Assembly (NCBI GenBank): GCA_947303855.1
Contig: CAMYZO010000020.1
Coordinates: 1-43,608, forward strand
From: an uncultured Prevotellaceae bacterium
GTDB taxonomy: Bacteria > Bacteroidota > Bacteroidia > Bacteroidales > Bacteroidaceae
DNA length: 43,608 nt
Reading direction: 5' to 3'
Below the pieces are notes generated by a model. That model ran no database searches. It was not told the DNA's origin and worked only from the letters and a program-made list of their open reading frames with translations. The position numbers and the translations under genes are program-made. Shown here piece after piece: positions 8,124 to 17,811 of this stretch (the stretch's first letter is position 1; each line of letters starts with the position of its first letter).

Positions 8124-9926
8124 TTAGAGGCTGAACGTCTTGTTATACACTATGCTGTCGCCTGTCTTGCGTCCAGAAAGCACTACGCTATCGTAGCTGA
8201 TGAGTGCAGGGTTTAACGCTATTACTGCGTAGACACCATCATTTTGCACTATCTCATCCGATGGAGTGACACCCAGAAGGTTAATCGTGCGCTGTACTGT
8301 CGTGCCGCTATAGATGGCCATTGTCAGTGTGGCGTATCTTTCATTAACTATATCCGACCAACCGCGCCCACCCGTGACTACGGAAGCGATGACAAGTACA
8401 CCCGTAGAGTCGCTGCTTGCGTCAACAGTCAAAGTCATGTCGACGTAGTCCAGTCCGTCCACGTAGTCGGACGCCACACGGCGGATGTCGACGAAGTAGG
8501 CATAGCCAGGGATGATTGCCCTTGCGTTGGCCGGCGCAGTTGAAGGCGGATATAGTAGCTGATAATACTCCACAGCCAGCAGCGTGCCGTCAATGGCGTC
8601 CGGTTCGTCGTACAGGTAGTTGGTGCCGTCTGGGCGGAAAATCTGCCCCGCTCCCGAATTGTCGCCGCCGTAGCTGCCGCCATACAGTCCGGCGTCGTTG
8701 GTTCTTATGAGTCCGCGGTAGGTCAGGTCCAGATACTTACTGTTGGGTGAGATAACTGCGCCGTAGATGATTGTGATGACTTTTTTCAAGAACTGCCCAC
8801 GCTGTGCAGCTGGCACGGAACCGCCGTAATATGGAACACTGCCACTCCCACCCGTCAGTACCGTCTGTGCCGCTGCCGAAATGGACGTACCATAGACTAT
8901 ATGTCTGGCAATGGACTCAATGATTGCGTCGGTAACGGTCCGAGTCTGTCCGTTTTCAAGCCGTTCTATGATGCTGCCCGCCACTGTGCAATAACTGTTG
9001 TTCTGTGTAAAAGTCAGTCTTGTGTAGTAGCAGTCGTCGTTCAGGTCTGTTAACGAGCCCGTCGTACTGTTGCGTGTATAGTTGTTGCGGCGCTGCCATG
9101 CCACCAGCCGGTAAGTGTCATTGTCGGTATCCTCACGAAACAGCATGATACCTCGCACTGCATTAGCGCCGGCGTTAGGGTTCTGGGGGTTAAAGTCGGC
9201 AAACAGTGCCTGATAGCCATTCTGTCCGGCAATAATCTCGACGGGCGACAGCTGTTCACTGTCCGTTACAAACTGGCCAGCACCATCCACGCCTTGTATG
9301 ACAGCAGCAAGACGACTGAGGAATGCCTTATCGTCAGGGAGAACCATCCGCGTCTGCCTGCCGTCAGCAATGGTCAGAGAGCGATGGCCAGAGCTGAACA
9401 CGGGGCTGGCCATTGCCGAAGTCTCAGTGCCGAATATCACCGCCGATGCCTGTGGCGTTGCACCGTGCCGGTAGCCAATGTTGTCAACAACGCCACTGTC
9501 AGTAACCTTGACGAAGTCCGCAAGCCTATACCAGCATTCCACCGGTATTGGCAGCAGTTCGACGAAGCCTTTGGATACCATTGAACGTATCTCAGCTCGT
9601 GTCAGGTATGGAGTCTCGTTACGCCCCATGATGTATTGCGCAAAATCCTCAATGGTATTGACTTGAGCCTGCGTGTAGGCGTAGCGCGTCTTGCAGCCCC
9701 ATCCGTAAATCCTGCGGGTGTCATCGGTCAGTGGCCCTGGGCTTGCATTAGCCTTGGCAATATATACAGGCTTGTAGCGTGCCCACGGGTTGATGTTGTC
9801 TGCACGGCACAGCGTTGCCACGTCACTGCAGGCCACCCCCAGCACACTGGCCACATCGTCTGTGCTCACGCCATAGCGCACACCATTAACTGTCTCTGTG
9901 TATATTCGCCCGTTGTTGTGCGGCAT
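8124..9926 (-). CDS. Phage tail-tip/fibre-associated protein
   Basis: A 600-residue protein, last gene of the leftward late operon. Its N-terminal 60 residues (NGVRYGVSTDDVASVLG, INPWARYKPV) resemble the start of the 606-residue protein at 10756-12576, including the NxWAxYKPV box. This suggests a shared attachment domain and paralogous origin. The remainder is beta-rich without a motif I recognise. Position after the fibre genes points to a distal tail or adhesin role. Start ATG 9926 has CTGGAG upstream and lies 13 bases after the preceding stop. Confidence 0.6.
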   Translation of the reverse strand: MPHNNGRIYTETVNGVRYGVSTDDVASVLGVACSDVATLCRADNINPWARYKPVYIAKANASPGPLTDDTRRIYGWGCKTRYAYTQAQVNTIEDFAQYIMGRNETPYLTRAEIRSMVSKGFVELLPIPVECWYRLADFVKVTDSGVVDNIGYRHGATPQASAVIFGTETSAMASPVFSSGHRSLTIADGRQTRMVLPDDKAFLSRLAAVIQGVDGAGQFVTDSEQLSPVEIIAGQNGYQALFADFNPQNPNAGANAVRGIMLFREDTDNDTYRLVAWQRRNNYTRNSTTGSLTDLNDDCYYTRLTFTQNNSYCTVAGSIIERLENGQTRTVTDAIIESIARHIVYGTSISAAAQTVLTGGSGSVPYYGGSVPAAQRGQFLKKVITIIYGAVISPNSKYLDLTYRGLIRTNDAGLYGGSYGGDNSGAGQIFRPDGTNYLYDEPDAIDGTLLAVEYYQLLYPPSTAPANARAIIPGYAYFVDIRRVASDYVDGLDYVDMTLTVDASSDSTGVLVIASVVTGGRGWSDIVNERYATLTMAIYSGTTVQRTINLLGVTPSDEIVQNDGVYAVIALNPALISYDSVVLSGRKTGDSIVYNKTFSL

Positions 9927-9938
9927 AACTCCAGCTTT

Positions 9939-10289
9939 TCAATTCTTCAACTCTTCTTCCAGCTCGTCAATCTGGGCAAAGTTCCAGTCGTTGCCCAGCA
10001 CCAGATGGTCGAACCCATCCTGCGTTAGCTTGTGCAAGTCCATGTCGCAGCTGGCCATGGCTATGTCCTGAACCGCGCGGTTGGCTACCGCCACCGCCGC
10101 CTCGCGCTCCATCCCCGACTGCTCCGCCTGCTTCATCGCATCGCTGACGGCCTCCTGAATCTCCACGGCCACGGGCTTCATCTGACGGAGCAGACGGATA
10201 AGCGTTATCTTCTCGTCGTCGGTCATCTTGGCCATCGAGGCAACGGCTAAGAAGCGGTACACCTCGGCTATGCGTCCCTTCTTCATCAT
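9939..10289 (-). CDS. Hypothetical phage protein (116 aa)
   Basis: A soluble, largely helical, acidic protein (MTDDEKITLIRLLRQMKPVAVEIQEAVSDAMKQAEQ). The start overlaps the upstream gene by 4 bases (ATGA), so the two are translationally coupled. It sits between tail-tip genes. No recognisable domain; possibly a fibre-assembly chaperone, which is only a guess from position and helix content. Confidence 0.65.
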   Translation of the reverse strand: MMKKGRIAEVYRFLAVASMAKMTDDEKITLIRLLRQMKPVAVEIQEAVSDAMKQAEQSGMEREAAVAVANRAVQDIAMASCDMDLHKLTQDGFDHLVLGNDWNFAQIDELEEELKN

Positions 10290-10609
10290 GCCTCACCTCC
10301 TTCCTCTTCTGACTCTGGGGCTTCTGTGGTCTGCGCCGGGGTAGCCTCCCGCTCAATAGCCGCAATAGCCGCCCACACGTTGGTGGCGTCCTGCTGTGCC
10401 ACGTCGCTCACCGAGTAGCGCATGCTGTCCTCGCGCAGCGACCCTGAGAAGTTGCACAGGTAGCTGCCCTGCTTGGTCATGTTGCCCGTTATGGACTTCA
10501 TCTCGCCGCTCTGTCCGTCCTTAACAATCTGGCCCGTCACGGCCACGTTCTCGTCTGCGTACTCGTACTGCTGATGTACGTTACTCTGCTTGATGTTGAA
10601 TGTGCTCAT
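10286..10609 (-). CDS. Hypothetical phage protein (107 aa)
   Basis: A 107-residue protein with a beta-rich N-terminal half (STFNIKQSNVHQQYEYADENVAVTG) and a disordered acidic C-terminus (ESEEEGGEA). It is coupled to the next gene by an ATGA overlap. No family recognised. The pairing with the helical 116-residue protein is compact and may form one functional unit in the tail-tip cluster. Confidence 0.65.
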   Translation of the reverse strand: MSTFNIKQSNVHQQYEYADENVAVTGQIVKDGQSGEMKSITGNMTKQGSYLCNFSGSLREDSMRYSVSDVAQQDATNVWAAIAAIEREATPAQTTEAPESEEEGGEA

Positions 10610-10652
10610 AATTTCTTACTGTTTTTTAGTTATTAACTGTTGTTGGTTTCGT

Positions 10653-10742
10653 TTACGCGGTACATGCCCTTTCGGCCAGGATGATAGCCACCCACAGGAC
10701 GGCCATCAGCCAATACCAGTTCTTTGATTTCCCTTTTCCCAT
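10653..10742 (-). CDS. Small single-span membrane peptide (29 aa)
   Basis: A short ORF fills the gap between two tail genes. It starts MGKGKSKNWYW, continues with one transmembrane helix (LMAVLWVAIILA) and ends ERACTA. A positively charged N-terminus before the helix gives a typical membrane-peptide layout. It could be a small holin-like or anchoring peptide, or fortuitous. The upstream ribosome site is weak (AAGGGC). Confidence 0.4.
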   Translation of the reverse strand: MGKGKSKNWYWLMAVLWVAIILAERACTA

Positions 10743-10755
10743 ATCGTTGCCCTTT

Positions 10756-12576
10756 TTATTCGGTCATCCAAATAGAGTTCTGGTCACTCCAACCTGCCGG
10801 TAGTGGCATCCATGCTACCGTACCTAAATCGTCGGCCACCTCGCCTGAGTCTCTGCTATACAACGTACCGCAACATGTCGGCTCTCGCACCACCTCATAT
10901 CCGCCTTGTCCGTCTTCCAATACACTGAATACGTAGCCAGTCTTCCAGTGTTGCATCGACTCGTAAGGACTATATGCTGGGTCGGTCTTCTTGTAAGAGC
11001 CGTCACCGTTCTGCGGTACAGAGAAGAAAGTCTTGCCGCCCGTCTGCTCTATCTCACAGGTCACACGGAACTTAGTGATGACGTTATTGTTGGGGTTGAG
11101 CGGTGTGCCAGCCGGCCAAGGTTCGCCGCCTGCGTAAGGAAGCAGAATGGGAATCATGTCGAAGGCGAAATCCCAGTTGGCATTCTCCGCATTCCATTCG
11201 TCGGCAAACTGCATCGTCGGCGTGCCGGCATCGCCGCCACCGTCCACGCCGCGCATGCCATACCCCTGAAGGCTATTGCTGCTGTCAACAGTAAAGGCAA
11301 GTATCTGTGTCTTTGGTATCATGCAATCGTTGTAGTCGTCGCAGTTCAGGTCTTCTATGAACACCTTTACGGTGTACGTGCCCGTCAGCATGCCAACGTT
11401 ATACACATCGTTAATAATGGCCTTGGCAAACAGACCGCCGACACGAATCCAGTGGCCGGAGGTCTCTGTGTCTACGACATCGCCCACAACAGGCCGGATA
11501 GTGCGTCCTGCAAGGTTGGCTGTATATCCTGCCATAAACATATTTTCTATGAGGCTGTCTTCAATCTCGCCAATGGCAAAGCGCATCTTGTAGGCGTTGC
11601 CAGTGAAATTTAACACGATGTCTTGCTGCTGGGCAGTCTCGCATCCAAGACTCAACAACCGTGGTTGTCCGCTTATCATTTTGCGCAAGTACGGCTCTGT
11701 ACTGACGACATCGGTATGCGGCCTCTCACTTGCACTCGTCATAAACAATTTCTTCATAACCGTAATACTTAGATTCCCGTTATTGTCGCTCAATGTGCTG
11801 CCAACCACTTCGTAGGTACGGGTGCTGATAAGCACATTGTCTTCACGACGCGCAACAGTCAATTTTGCACAGAACTCTGCGCCTGCAAGTTCCTCCATGT
11901 CGTTTGCAAAGATGGCACAGTTGCTGCCGTTTGCTCGTAGCGCATAGTTATTGATGTTCAGCGTTATGGTGAAAGCGTCTGCCGATGTGGTGATGCGGAT
12001 GGGCGATGCAGGCCACGTCATCAACAGGGGCACTTGCGGCTGTGTGTGGTTGTACTTGGCAAAGTCTGTCATACGAGCCACAGTGACAGGCTCATACGTC
12101 CATGCCGCCGTTGGTACGTTCGCAGGTGCTGCGTAGACTCCGCTTGCTAACCTGTTGTCGTAATAATACACCTGACTGCGATACTCAGCACTGTAGTTGA
12201 CGCAAGGAATCTTGAACCCGCATTCCTGGCGGTAGGTGCTGCTGCCTGTGCGGACACCGCGCCACCACGACGCGGTAGCCAGCCAAAGATTGTTGGTGAT
12301 GTCCCACTGTCCTGTAACGGTGTCAATAGTTGGCAGGATTACTGGTTTGTACTTTGCCCACCTGTTGATTTCGCTTCTGCTGACTACCCGCCACGTAACG
12401 CCGTTTACGGTGAACGTGTCGCCCGTCTTCATCCTGCAAATCACGCCCAGGTCGCAAGCCAGTACCCTGACTGTCTGACCGTCAACAGTTCCTTCGATTA
12501 CCGTTCCAAAGCATTGCTGTACGTCATAGATGCTGACGGGTGCTGTTATCTCTCCTGTATTGCTGTTGTATGCCAT
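10756..12576 (-). CDS. Phage tail-tip/fibre-associated protein, paralogue
   Basis: A 606-residue protein with the same kind of N-terminal module as the 600-residue protein at 8124-9926 (VSIYDVQQCFG, then EINRWAKYKPV at about residues 90-100). The C-terminal part contains many beta-strand-like stretches and aromatic residues, compatible with a receptor- or glycan-binding tip protein. It follows the long fibre gene by 4 bases, so it is co-transcribed. The function is inferred from position and repeat architecture. Confidence 0.6.
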   Translation of the reverse strand: MAYNSNTGEITAPVSIYDVQQCFGTVIEGTVDGQTVRVLACDLGVICRMKTGDTFTVNGVTWRVVSRSEINRWAKYKPVILPTIDTVTGQWDITNNLWLATASWWRGVRTGSSTYRQECGFKIPCVNYSAEYRSQVYYYDNRLASGVYAAPANVPTAAWTYEPVTVARMTDFAKYNHTQPQVPLLMTWPASPIRITTSADAFTITLNINNYALRANGSNCAIFANDMEELAGAEFCAKLTVARREDNVLISTRTYEVVGSTLSDNNGNLSITVMKKLFMTSASERPHTDVVSTEPYLRKMISGQPRLLSLGCETAQQQDIVLNFTGNAYKMRFAIGEIEDSLIENMFMAGYTANLAGRTIRPVVGDVVDTETSGHWIRVGGLFAKAIINDVYNVGMLTGTYTVKVFIEDLNCDDYNDCMIPKTQILAFTVDSSNSLQGYGMRGVDGGGDAGTPTMQFADEWNAENANWDFAFDMIPILLPYAGGEPWPAGTPLNPNNNVITKFRVTCEIEQTGGKTFFSVPQNGDGSYKKTDPAYSPYESMQHWKTGYVFSVLEDGQGGYEVVREPTCCGTLYSRDSGEVADDLGTVAWMPLPAGWSDQNSIWMTE

Positions 12577-12580
12577 AGCC

Positions 12581-15526
12581 TTATGCTGTTACTTGTGTTA
12601 ATATTCCTGCGTTGATTGCTGCCTGTACGTTCAGTCTATACGTGTCGCCGTTATAGTCCACCTTAACGTCACCACCTACGGTAAGGTCGCCACCTGCAGT
12701 AATATTGCCATACGCTTCAACGCCGTCTTCGACGTGCAGCCCACCAACACCGTCTACCGACAGAGTGCCGTCTATCACTGTATCGTTGTCGAGGCATATT
12801 CCGCTATCGCCGCTTAACCTAAGATAGTTGTTGCCGTTAATCGACTTATTCTTGATGCTGTGATAACCGCTGCTGCCCGCCTTTATCCTTAGCGTGTCAG
12901 TCACCGTCAGGTTGGTAACGCTGCCGCTGCTGCCGCCGCCTATGCCCAAACTTGCCAAGCCGCCCGTGGCATACAGGTTGGCCGCGCCGCTCACTCCCTC
13001 AACACGGATGGCGTTGTTGGCGCTGTCCCATACCAGACGGGCGTTGCCAATCTGCACGTAGCCGTTAGTGAGGATGTTGCTCGTCGCCCGCAGCGTGCCT
13101 GCCACGTCGAGTTTATACGTAGGCGACGGTGTGCCTATGCCGACGCTGCCGGGGATATAGGCGCGTGTCTCGTTAATGGCGAAGACCAGTGTGTCGTTGT
13201 TCTTCGTTACGCCGAAGCCCTGCGAATTTGTGGCGCCACCACGGATGTTGCCTATCTGCCAGTCGGTGTCATACCATTTAAAGGAAAGAGCGTTCCTGAT
13301 AGCGGTAGCATTTTCAAATCTGTTGACGGTTATTGCGCCGTTGGCGTTGGCTACATTACAGATGGCGTTGTACTCCTGTCCGTTGAGCGTCAGGGAACGA
13401 CCGCTGGCTACCGCCAGACCCTGACAGTAGGTCACTATGCCGTCAGCCGGGTTTGTGCGATACACAAAGCCAACCCCTGTACGATACAGGTTGTAGAAGC
13501 CGCTGCCGTCACCTGCTCCAGGGCCGAAGTACCATGCGTTATCATGCTGCAGCTGCCCCGTCAGGTGTATGTCGATAACACCCGTCAGACTGCCGCTGAC
13601 ATCCCCGCTGCCGTCAAACGGCTCACCCCACAGGCGGCGTGCTGTAGTCAGCGTGTCGGCACTGCCCGCCGATGTGGCGTGGGTAGCACTAGCTACGTTA
13701 TCATCGATAAAAGCTATTGTTTTCCAAGGAGACCACCCACCAGTCGAATTATTATCACGATGCGAACGATAAAATAAATGTCCAGTAACATATCCACCAC
13801 ACCATTCTGCTAATAATTGTCCTGCACCCGCTCCTATAATATTAAGTATATTACCATAGTTACAGGGAGTACTGCTATCAAGATAAGTTCCTGTAAGGTA
13901 TAATCCAGTAGAAGTACCAAATTTTGTTCCACTAAACTTAGTTGTAGGAATATTTGGAGAACTTTGTGCTTCAGAGTGATTATTAAGGAAACTTACTGTT
14001 GGAGCCTGGATACTTTTTGTTACACCCCCTATAGTTGCTGAGATACTAACAGAATCTTGTATAAAACTAGTAAATAAACCGTTAGCATGATAGCCGTCAA
14101 GCAGGTCAGCATCCAGTCCGCTTCCGCTGCCGTCGTTGCCTTCGTGCCAGATAAGATTGCCTTCGTATGTCAGGTTCTTGTCCGCTCTGGCAAGTAATTC
14201 ACCGCAACTCTTACCTTCGTTCGTAAAGAATTTAATGCCTGCCTGAACGTTAGAATTTTTTGCCTTTATACCTATACCGCCTGCCAAATTGCCATCGCCA
14301 ATATAAGCATCATCGCCAATTAATATCGAGTTTACGCCGCCGTTTGAGCCTGTGCCGTAAATGGTGACATTGCCAATCGTCAGACTGCCCGTCATCGTGC
14401 CACCCGTCAGCCGCAGGTAGTTACTGCCCACCCACGTCTCCGTAGCATACCCGCGAAGTGCCGACGACGTAATAAACCCGCTGTCGTTCTCCAGCTCGCT
14501 CGTATAGTAGGGTACGTCAATCGCTAACCGACAGTTTTCCACCGTCAGCACGCCGTTCTCCAGACCGACATAGGCTGGAATAAAGTCGCCGTTAATGATA
14601 CCGCCGACCTCTATGTCAACAGAAGAAAAATCCTTAACCAGCCAGTTCTGCTCTACCCACGAAGTCAGGGCGTACCCCGCGAGCGACTGGTGCTGCGTCA
14701 GATACCCCGCGTTGGCATGGTTGCCCCAACCGTAGGCCGTATTGCCGTTTGCAGCATTCTGACGGATGGTAGCAAGGTCGCCGATGGCATCCTGCTTCGC
14801 CGTCCACGATGCCTGCAGGTTGTTCGACGGCAGGCTGTACCCGCTGGCAAACCCAACCGCAAACGTCCCGCTCTGGCTGATAGACGAAGGCGACACCGTA
14901 AAGCCCTGCGGCACCGTCATCCCGATACTGGTGACAGAGCCCCCACCGTTGCCGCCACCTGAACCGATGCCGCCTGCCGATACGCTGCCCTGTGATGCAA
15001 CCGAATGGCTGAACTCCAGATAGCCGTCACCCTCTTCGGCACCGGGAACCCATCGCAGCGTTCCCCCGCCGATGTGCAAGGAGCCCGTTATGCCGGCATC
15101 ACCGAAAATCGCGGCACCGCTTTGGAACACAACCGCGCCAACGGATGTCAGCCCACGTGCAAACGTAATCCTCCCGCCTGCCACGTCATCCTCCGTACGG
15201 CTCAGGTACAGGGTGCGTATCGGACTGTTCGCCGTCAGGTCATGGGCCGTGTCGGCATATCCGGCCTTCACCTTTTCCTTCACCGTCATAAATGACGTAT
15301 CGCCGGTGTCCGGATCGGTCACCTCGGCATATCTGGTCAGATACTGGTAACCGTCGCCGTCGGTGCTTATCTGGTCCAGCGCGCTTCTGTTGGCATGGCT
15401 GTCGCCGCTGCCGTTCTGAATGACGGTAACAGAGCCGCCGCCGCTGACGGCGCCGGACTCGCGTCTGCGCTTCGACCTGGGGCGAGGGCTGACGGTCCTT
15501 TCAACAGATATGAATTCTTTTGCCAT
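12581..15526 (-). CDS. Long tail fibre protein with pyocin-knob-like domain
   Basis: A 981-residue fibre. The N-terminus is basic and glycine-rich (SPRPRSKRRRESG). The shaft has repeated short beta segments (LRLTGGTMTGSLTIGN, SVGIGTPSPTYKLDVAG) typical of trimeric fibres. A pyocin-knob-like module lies at about residues 480-610 (GYVTGHLFYRSHRDNN, GGWSPWKTIAF), a domain found in receptor-binding tail fibres. The DNA for that module (about 13690-14095) is visibly AT-richer than the rest, suggesting a recent cassette swap. No self-cleaving chaperone domain is evident at the C-terminus. Likely the main host-recognition fibre; its receptor is unknown. Confidence 0.8.
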   Translation of the reverse strand: MAKEFISVERTVSPRPRSKRRRESGAVSGGGSVTVIQNGSGDSHANRSALDQISTDGDGYQYLTRYAEVTDPDTGDTSFMTVKEKVKAGYADTAHDLTANSPIRTLYLSRTEDDVAGGRITFARGLTSVGAVVFQSGAAIFGDAGITGSLHIGGGTLRWVPGAEEGDGYLEFSHSVASQGSVSAGGIGSGGGNGGGSVTSIGMTVPQGFTVSPSSISQSGTFAVGFASGYSLPSNNLQASWTAKQDAIGDLATIRQNAANGNTAYGWGNHANAGYLTQHQSLAGYALTSWVEQNWLVKDFSSVDIEVGGIINGDFIPAYVGLENGVLTVENCRLAIDVPYYTSELENDSGFITSSALRGYATETWVGSNYLRLTGGTMTGSLTIGNVTIYGTGSNGGVNSILIGDDAYIGDGNLAGGIGIKAKNSNVQAGIKFFTNEGKSCGELLARADKNLTYEGNLIWHEGNDGSGSGLDADLLDGYHANGLFTSFIQDSVSISATIGGVTKSIQAPTVSFLNNHSEAQSSPNIPTTKFSGTKFGTSTGLYLTGTYLDSSTPCNYGNILNIIGAGAGQLLAEWCGGYVTGHLFYRSHRDNNSTGGWSPWKTIAFIDDNVASATHATSAGSADTLTTARRLWGEPFDGSGDVSGSLTGVIDIHLTGQLQHDNAWYFGPGAGDGSGFYNLYRTGVGFVYRTNPADGIVTYCQGLAVASGRSLTLNGQEYNAICNVANANGAITVNRFENATAIRNALSFKWYDTDWQIGNIRGGATNSQGFGVTKNNDTLVFAINETRAYIPGSVGIGTPSPTYKLDVAGTLRATSNILTNGYVQIGNARLVWDSANNAIRVEGVSGAANLYATGGLASLGIGGGSSGSVTNLTVTDTLRIKAGSSGYHSIKNKSINGNNYLRLSGDSGICLDNDTVIDGTLSVDGVGGLHVEDGVEAYGNITAGGDLTVGGDVKVDYNGDTYRLNVQAAINAGILTQVTA

Positions 15527-15549
15527 TCTAACGCTGTTTTAATGTCGTT

Positions 15550-17811
15550 TTAGTCTCCTTCATACTCTATGGCGTCATACTCGTCCGGCGACAGCTCTAC
15601 GACAGCCATTTCACTCGTACCGGCATCTACATCCTGTATGTCTGCCAGCATAAGAAACTTTTTACCGCTCTGCATGGCGTCCCTATATAGTTTTAAGTCA
15701 CCCTTCATCAAGAATGCCGTACCTGACAGTTTCGTGTGCCGGGTGGCAAACTGGCTGTACAATGTACCAATCAGAAGCTTTTCCACCAGATTTGTACGTC
15801 CCTGACGGGTCATTTGCTTTATCTGCAGGCCATCGGAAGAGCGGTAATACATACCTTTTGCTGTGGGAGCAATCTTATTGGAAGTTCCACAGATGGTATC
15901 AAGGGAAATCTCTTCCTTGGCGTCTCTGTTGATATATCCCTTATATTCCACATCGTCAAGTTCCTCAGAATCAAAAGACAAGTTATTCCTTACGAGTTCT
16001 ACTTTCGGGGCCTTGTAAAGCAGCCACCGGATCTTGCCGTACAAACCCTTGCCGTCCCATTGCTGTGTCGTATTGAAATCTCCACCCTCGCCATAGTCAT
16101 AACAGTTGACACCGGCAAACACCTTGACCTCCAGATAGCCGCCATTAGGCGGATATGGCATATATTCACCATCATCCATCTCCTTGAAACTCTCATAGAT
16201 AACGGTAGACGATGCACCTGGGCGCCCTATGCAATGTCTGTTAGCCTTCCACCCCTGTATGCCTGCGCTTTCCCCCAGGTCACTCGGGTCATAGTATTCC
16301 AGATACGCATCACCGAAACCTCCGGCGCCTGACACCCAACTGCCTGCTGCATGTACAAGATGACCCACAGAAGCACCCGTGGCTATGTTGCTGTTGACGT
16401 AATGGCAAATGGCCGTGCCATTATCATCATATATGTTAACTGCCACAGGAACAAATGCCCAGCCCGTCCATACTTTGACACTGTTATAGTTTCCCTCTTC
16501 GTTGCCGTCATTAGCATCTTTAAACGGGTTATATCTGGCATCCATCAGCATTTCAAGGGATAGCCTTACACGGTATTTCTTCATGTCGTCACTTGACAGT
16601 TTAGGGAAGAATACGCGGTTTGTCCTCATTACCTCTGTGCTGCTGATCTTGCCAATGGTGTTCAATATCTTCTTAGGCCAGTGGTGGTACTCGTCAATCG
16701 GGCCGTGACCACCTGAGTAGAAGCCCCAGGCAATTCCGTCACATTCCGACGGGCCGCCCACTATGGGCAGAATATGGAACCATCTGGCACTACTGTTTAC
16801 ATAGGCCAGCCCCTTGCCGCTGTTGCTCAAGAATATTGCAAAGTTAATGAGATTATGGTCATTAGCGTTATCGCCCTGGACGTGACCGAAGTTGTTATAG
16901 TCAGGATAATAGGCATAACAGGATCTTCCTGGTTCTGCCAGTAAACACCCGTTATTCCGGTCTGTCACATAGTCCACAGAATACTCACCACCAAATTTTA
17001 TCTCGCCATTGATCAACTCTGATGACGCATAGGGGGAAAAGGAGATTTTGACATTGTTGGCCACTTTATCGACACCCATCATCTGGTCATCATCATGCCA
17101 TTCGATTTTTTCAACGCTTGCGCCATAGATGCCGTTGAGGTCATAGACCCACACTTTGCCGCCACGCTGGATCATACGGATGCCAAGGGGCTGCAAGATT
17201 CCCTCCAGCACTTCCTTCATATTACTTACCTCACCATCTTCATCGATGAAGTTCTCACTCCTGATGCTCAGGTCTGCCAAGCTCATTCTGCCACCGCCAT
17301 TTGGCGACTGAGTGCTGATCCAGTCCTGCCGCAGGTCCTCAGTAATCTTGGCGCGGTTGAGCGCGTCCCTGACTATAGCCTCCAGTGTCTGCATACCGGC
17401 AAGGTTATATTTCAGGCGCTCAAAAATGCCGAAGTCGCTGAAAGTCAGCATAACCTCGTAATCCTCATTGTCGGTATAGGGTTCCTCGTAAAACTCAGGA
17501 TCGAGAGTACCCATCCAATACAGGTTACCGTCTTTCTCAATCCTTACGCCAATGTTACCGGCTTGGATAGTATATAGCCCGGCAAAGGTGCGGTCGCCTG
17601 GGCTAATGACTTTCAGGGTGGCCGTACTGCCACACAGAACATCTTCTTTGGAGGTCTCTGCCCACTCAATCAAAAGGGGCTCTTCTCCTGGGAACTCCAG
17701 TTGACCGATGACAGATGAAACCGCCCCCTGCTCTTGCAGGATCGACACACGCCAACGTGAGTCATCACAGCGGCTCACGAACTCGCCCATATATATCGTC
17801 TGCATACTCAT
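15550..17811 (-). CDS. Distal tail / tail-associated baseplate protein
   Basis: A 753-residue protein directly downstream of the tape-measure gene, overlapping it by 4 bases (ATGA). In long-tailed phages this is the place of the distal tail (Dit) and tail-associated (Tal) proteins, and the N-terminal region (MQTIYMGEFVSRCDDSRWRV) fits a Dit-like start. The middle section has lectin-like aromatic and glycine-rich stretches (GGHGPIDEYHHWPKK). The exact fold cannot be decided from sequence alone. Confidence 0.65.
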   Translation of the reverse strand: MSMQTIYMGEFVSRCDDSRWRVSILQEQGAVSSVIGQLEFPGEEPLLIEWAETSKEDVLCGSTATLKVISPGDRTFAGLYTIQAGNIGVRIEKDGNLYWMGTLDPEFYEEPYTDNEDYEVMLTFSDFGIFERLKYNLAGMQTLEAIVRDALNRAKITEDLRQDWISTQSPNGGGRMSLADLSIRSENFIDEDGEVSNMKEVLEGILQPLGIRMIQRGGKVWVYDLNGIYGASVEKIEWHDDDQMMGVDKVANNVKISFSPYASSELINGEIKFGGEYSVDYVTDRNNGCLLAEPGRSCYAYYPDYNNFGHVQGDNANDHNLINFAIFLSNSGKGLAYVNSSARWFHILPIVGGPSECDGIAWGFYSGGHGPIDEYHHWPKKILNTIGKISSTEVMRTNRVFFPKLSSDDMKKYRVRLSLEMLMDARYNPFKDANDGNEEGNYNSVKVWTGWAFVPVAVNIYDDNGTAICHYVNSNIATGASVGHLVHAAGSWVSGAGGFGDAYLEYYDPSDLGESAGIQGWKANRHCIGRPGASSTVIYESFKEMDDGEYMPYPPNGGYLEVKVFAGVNCYDYGEGGDFNTTQQWDGKGLYGKIRWLLYKAPKVELVRNNLSFDSEELDDVEYKGYINRDAKEEISLDTICGTSNKIAPTAKGMYYRSSDGLQIKQMTRQGRTNLVEKLLIGTLYSQFATRHTKLSGTAFLMKGDLKLYRDAMQSGKKFLMLADIQDVDAGTSEMAVVELSPDEYDAIEYEGD

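Noticed and set aside
8124..15526. Diversity-generating retroelement
   Set aside because: Related Bacteroides phages carry one near the tail genes. I found no reverse transcriptase and no template/variable repeat pair here.
15630..15660. Further copy of the dispersed hairpin (TCCTGTATG at about 15632)
   Set aside because: Only the lead matches; no stem follows, and it lies in conserved coding sequence of the tail-tip gene.
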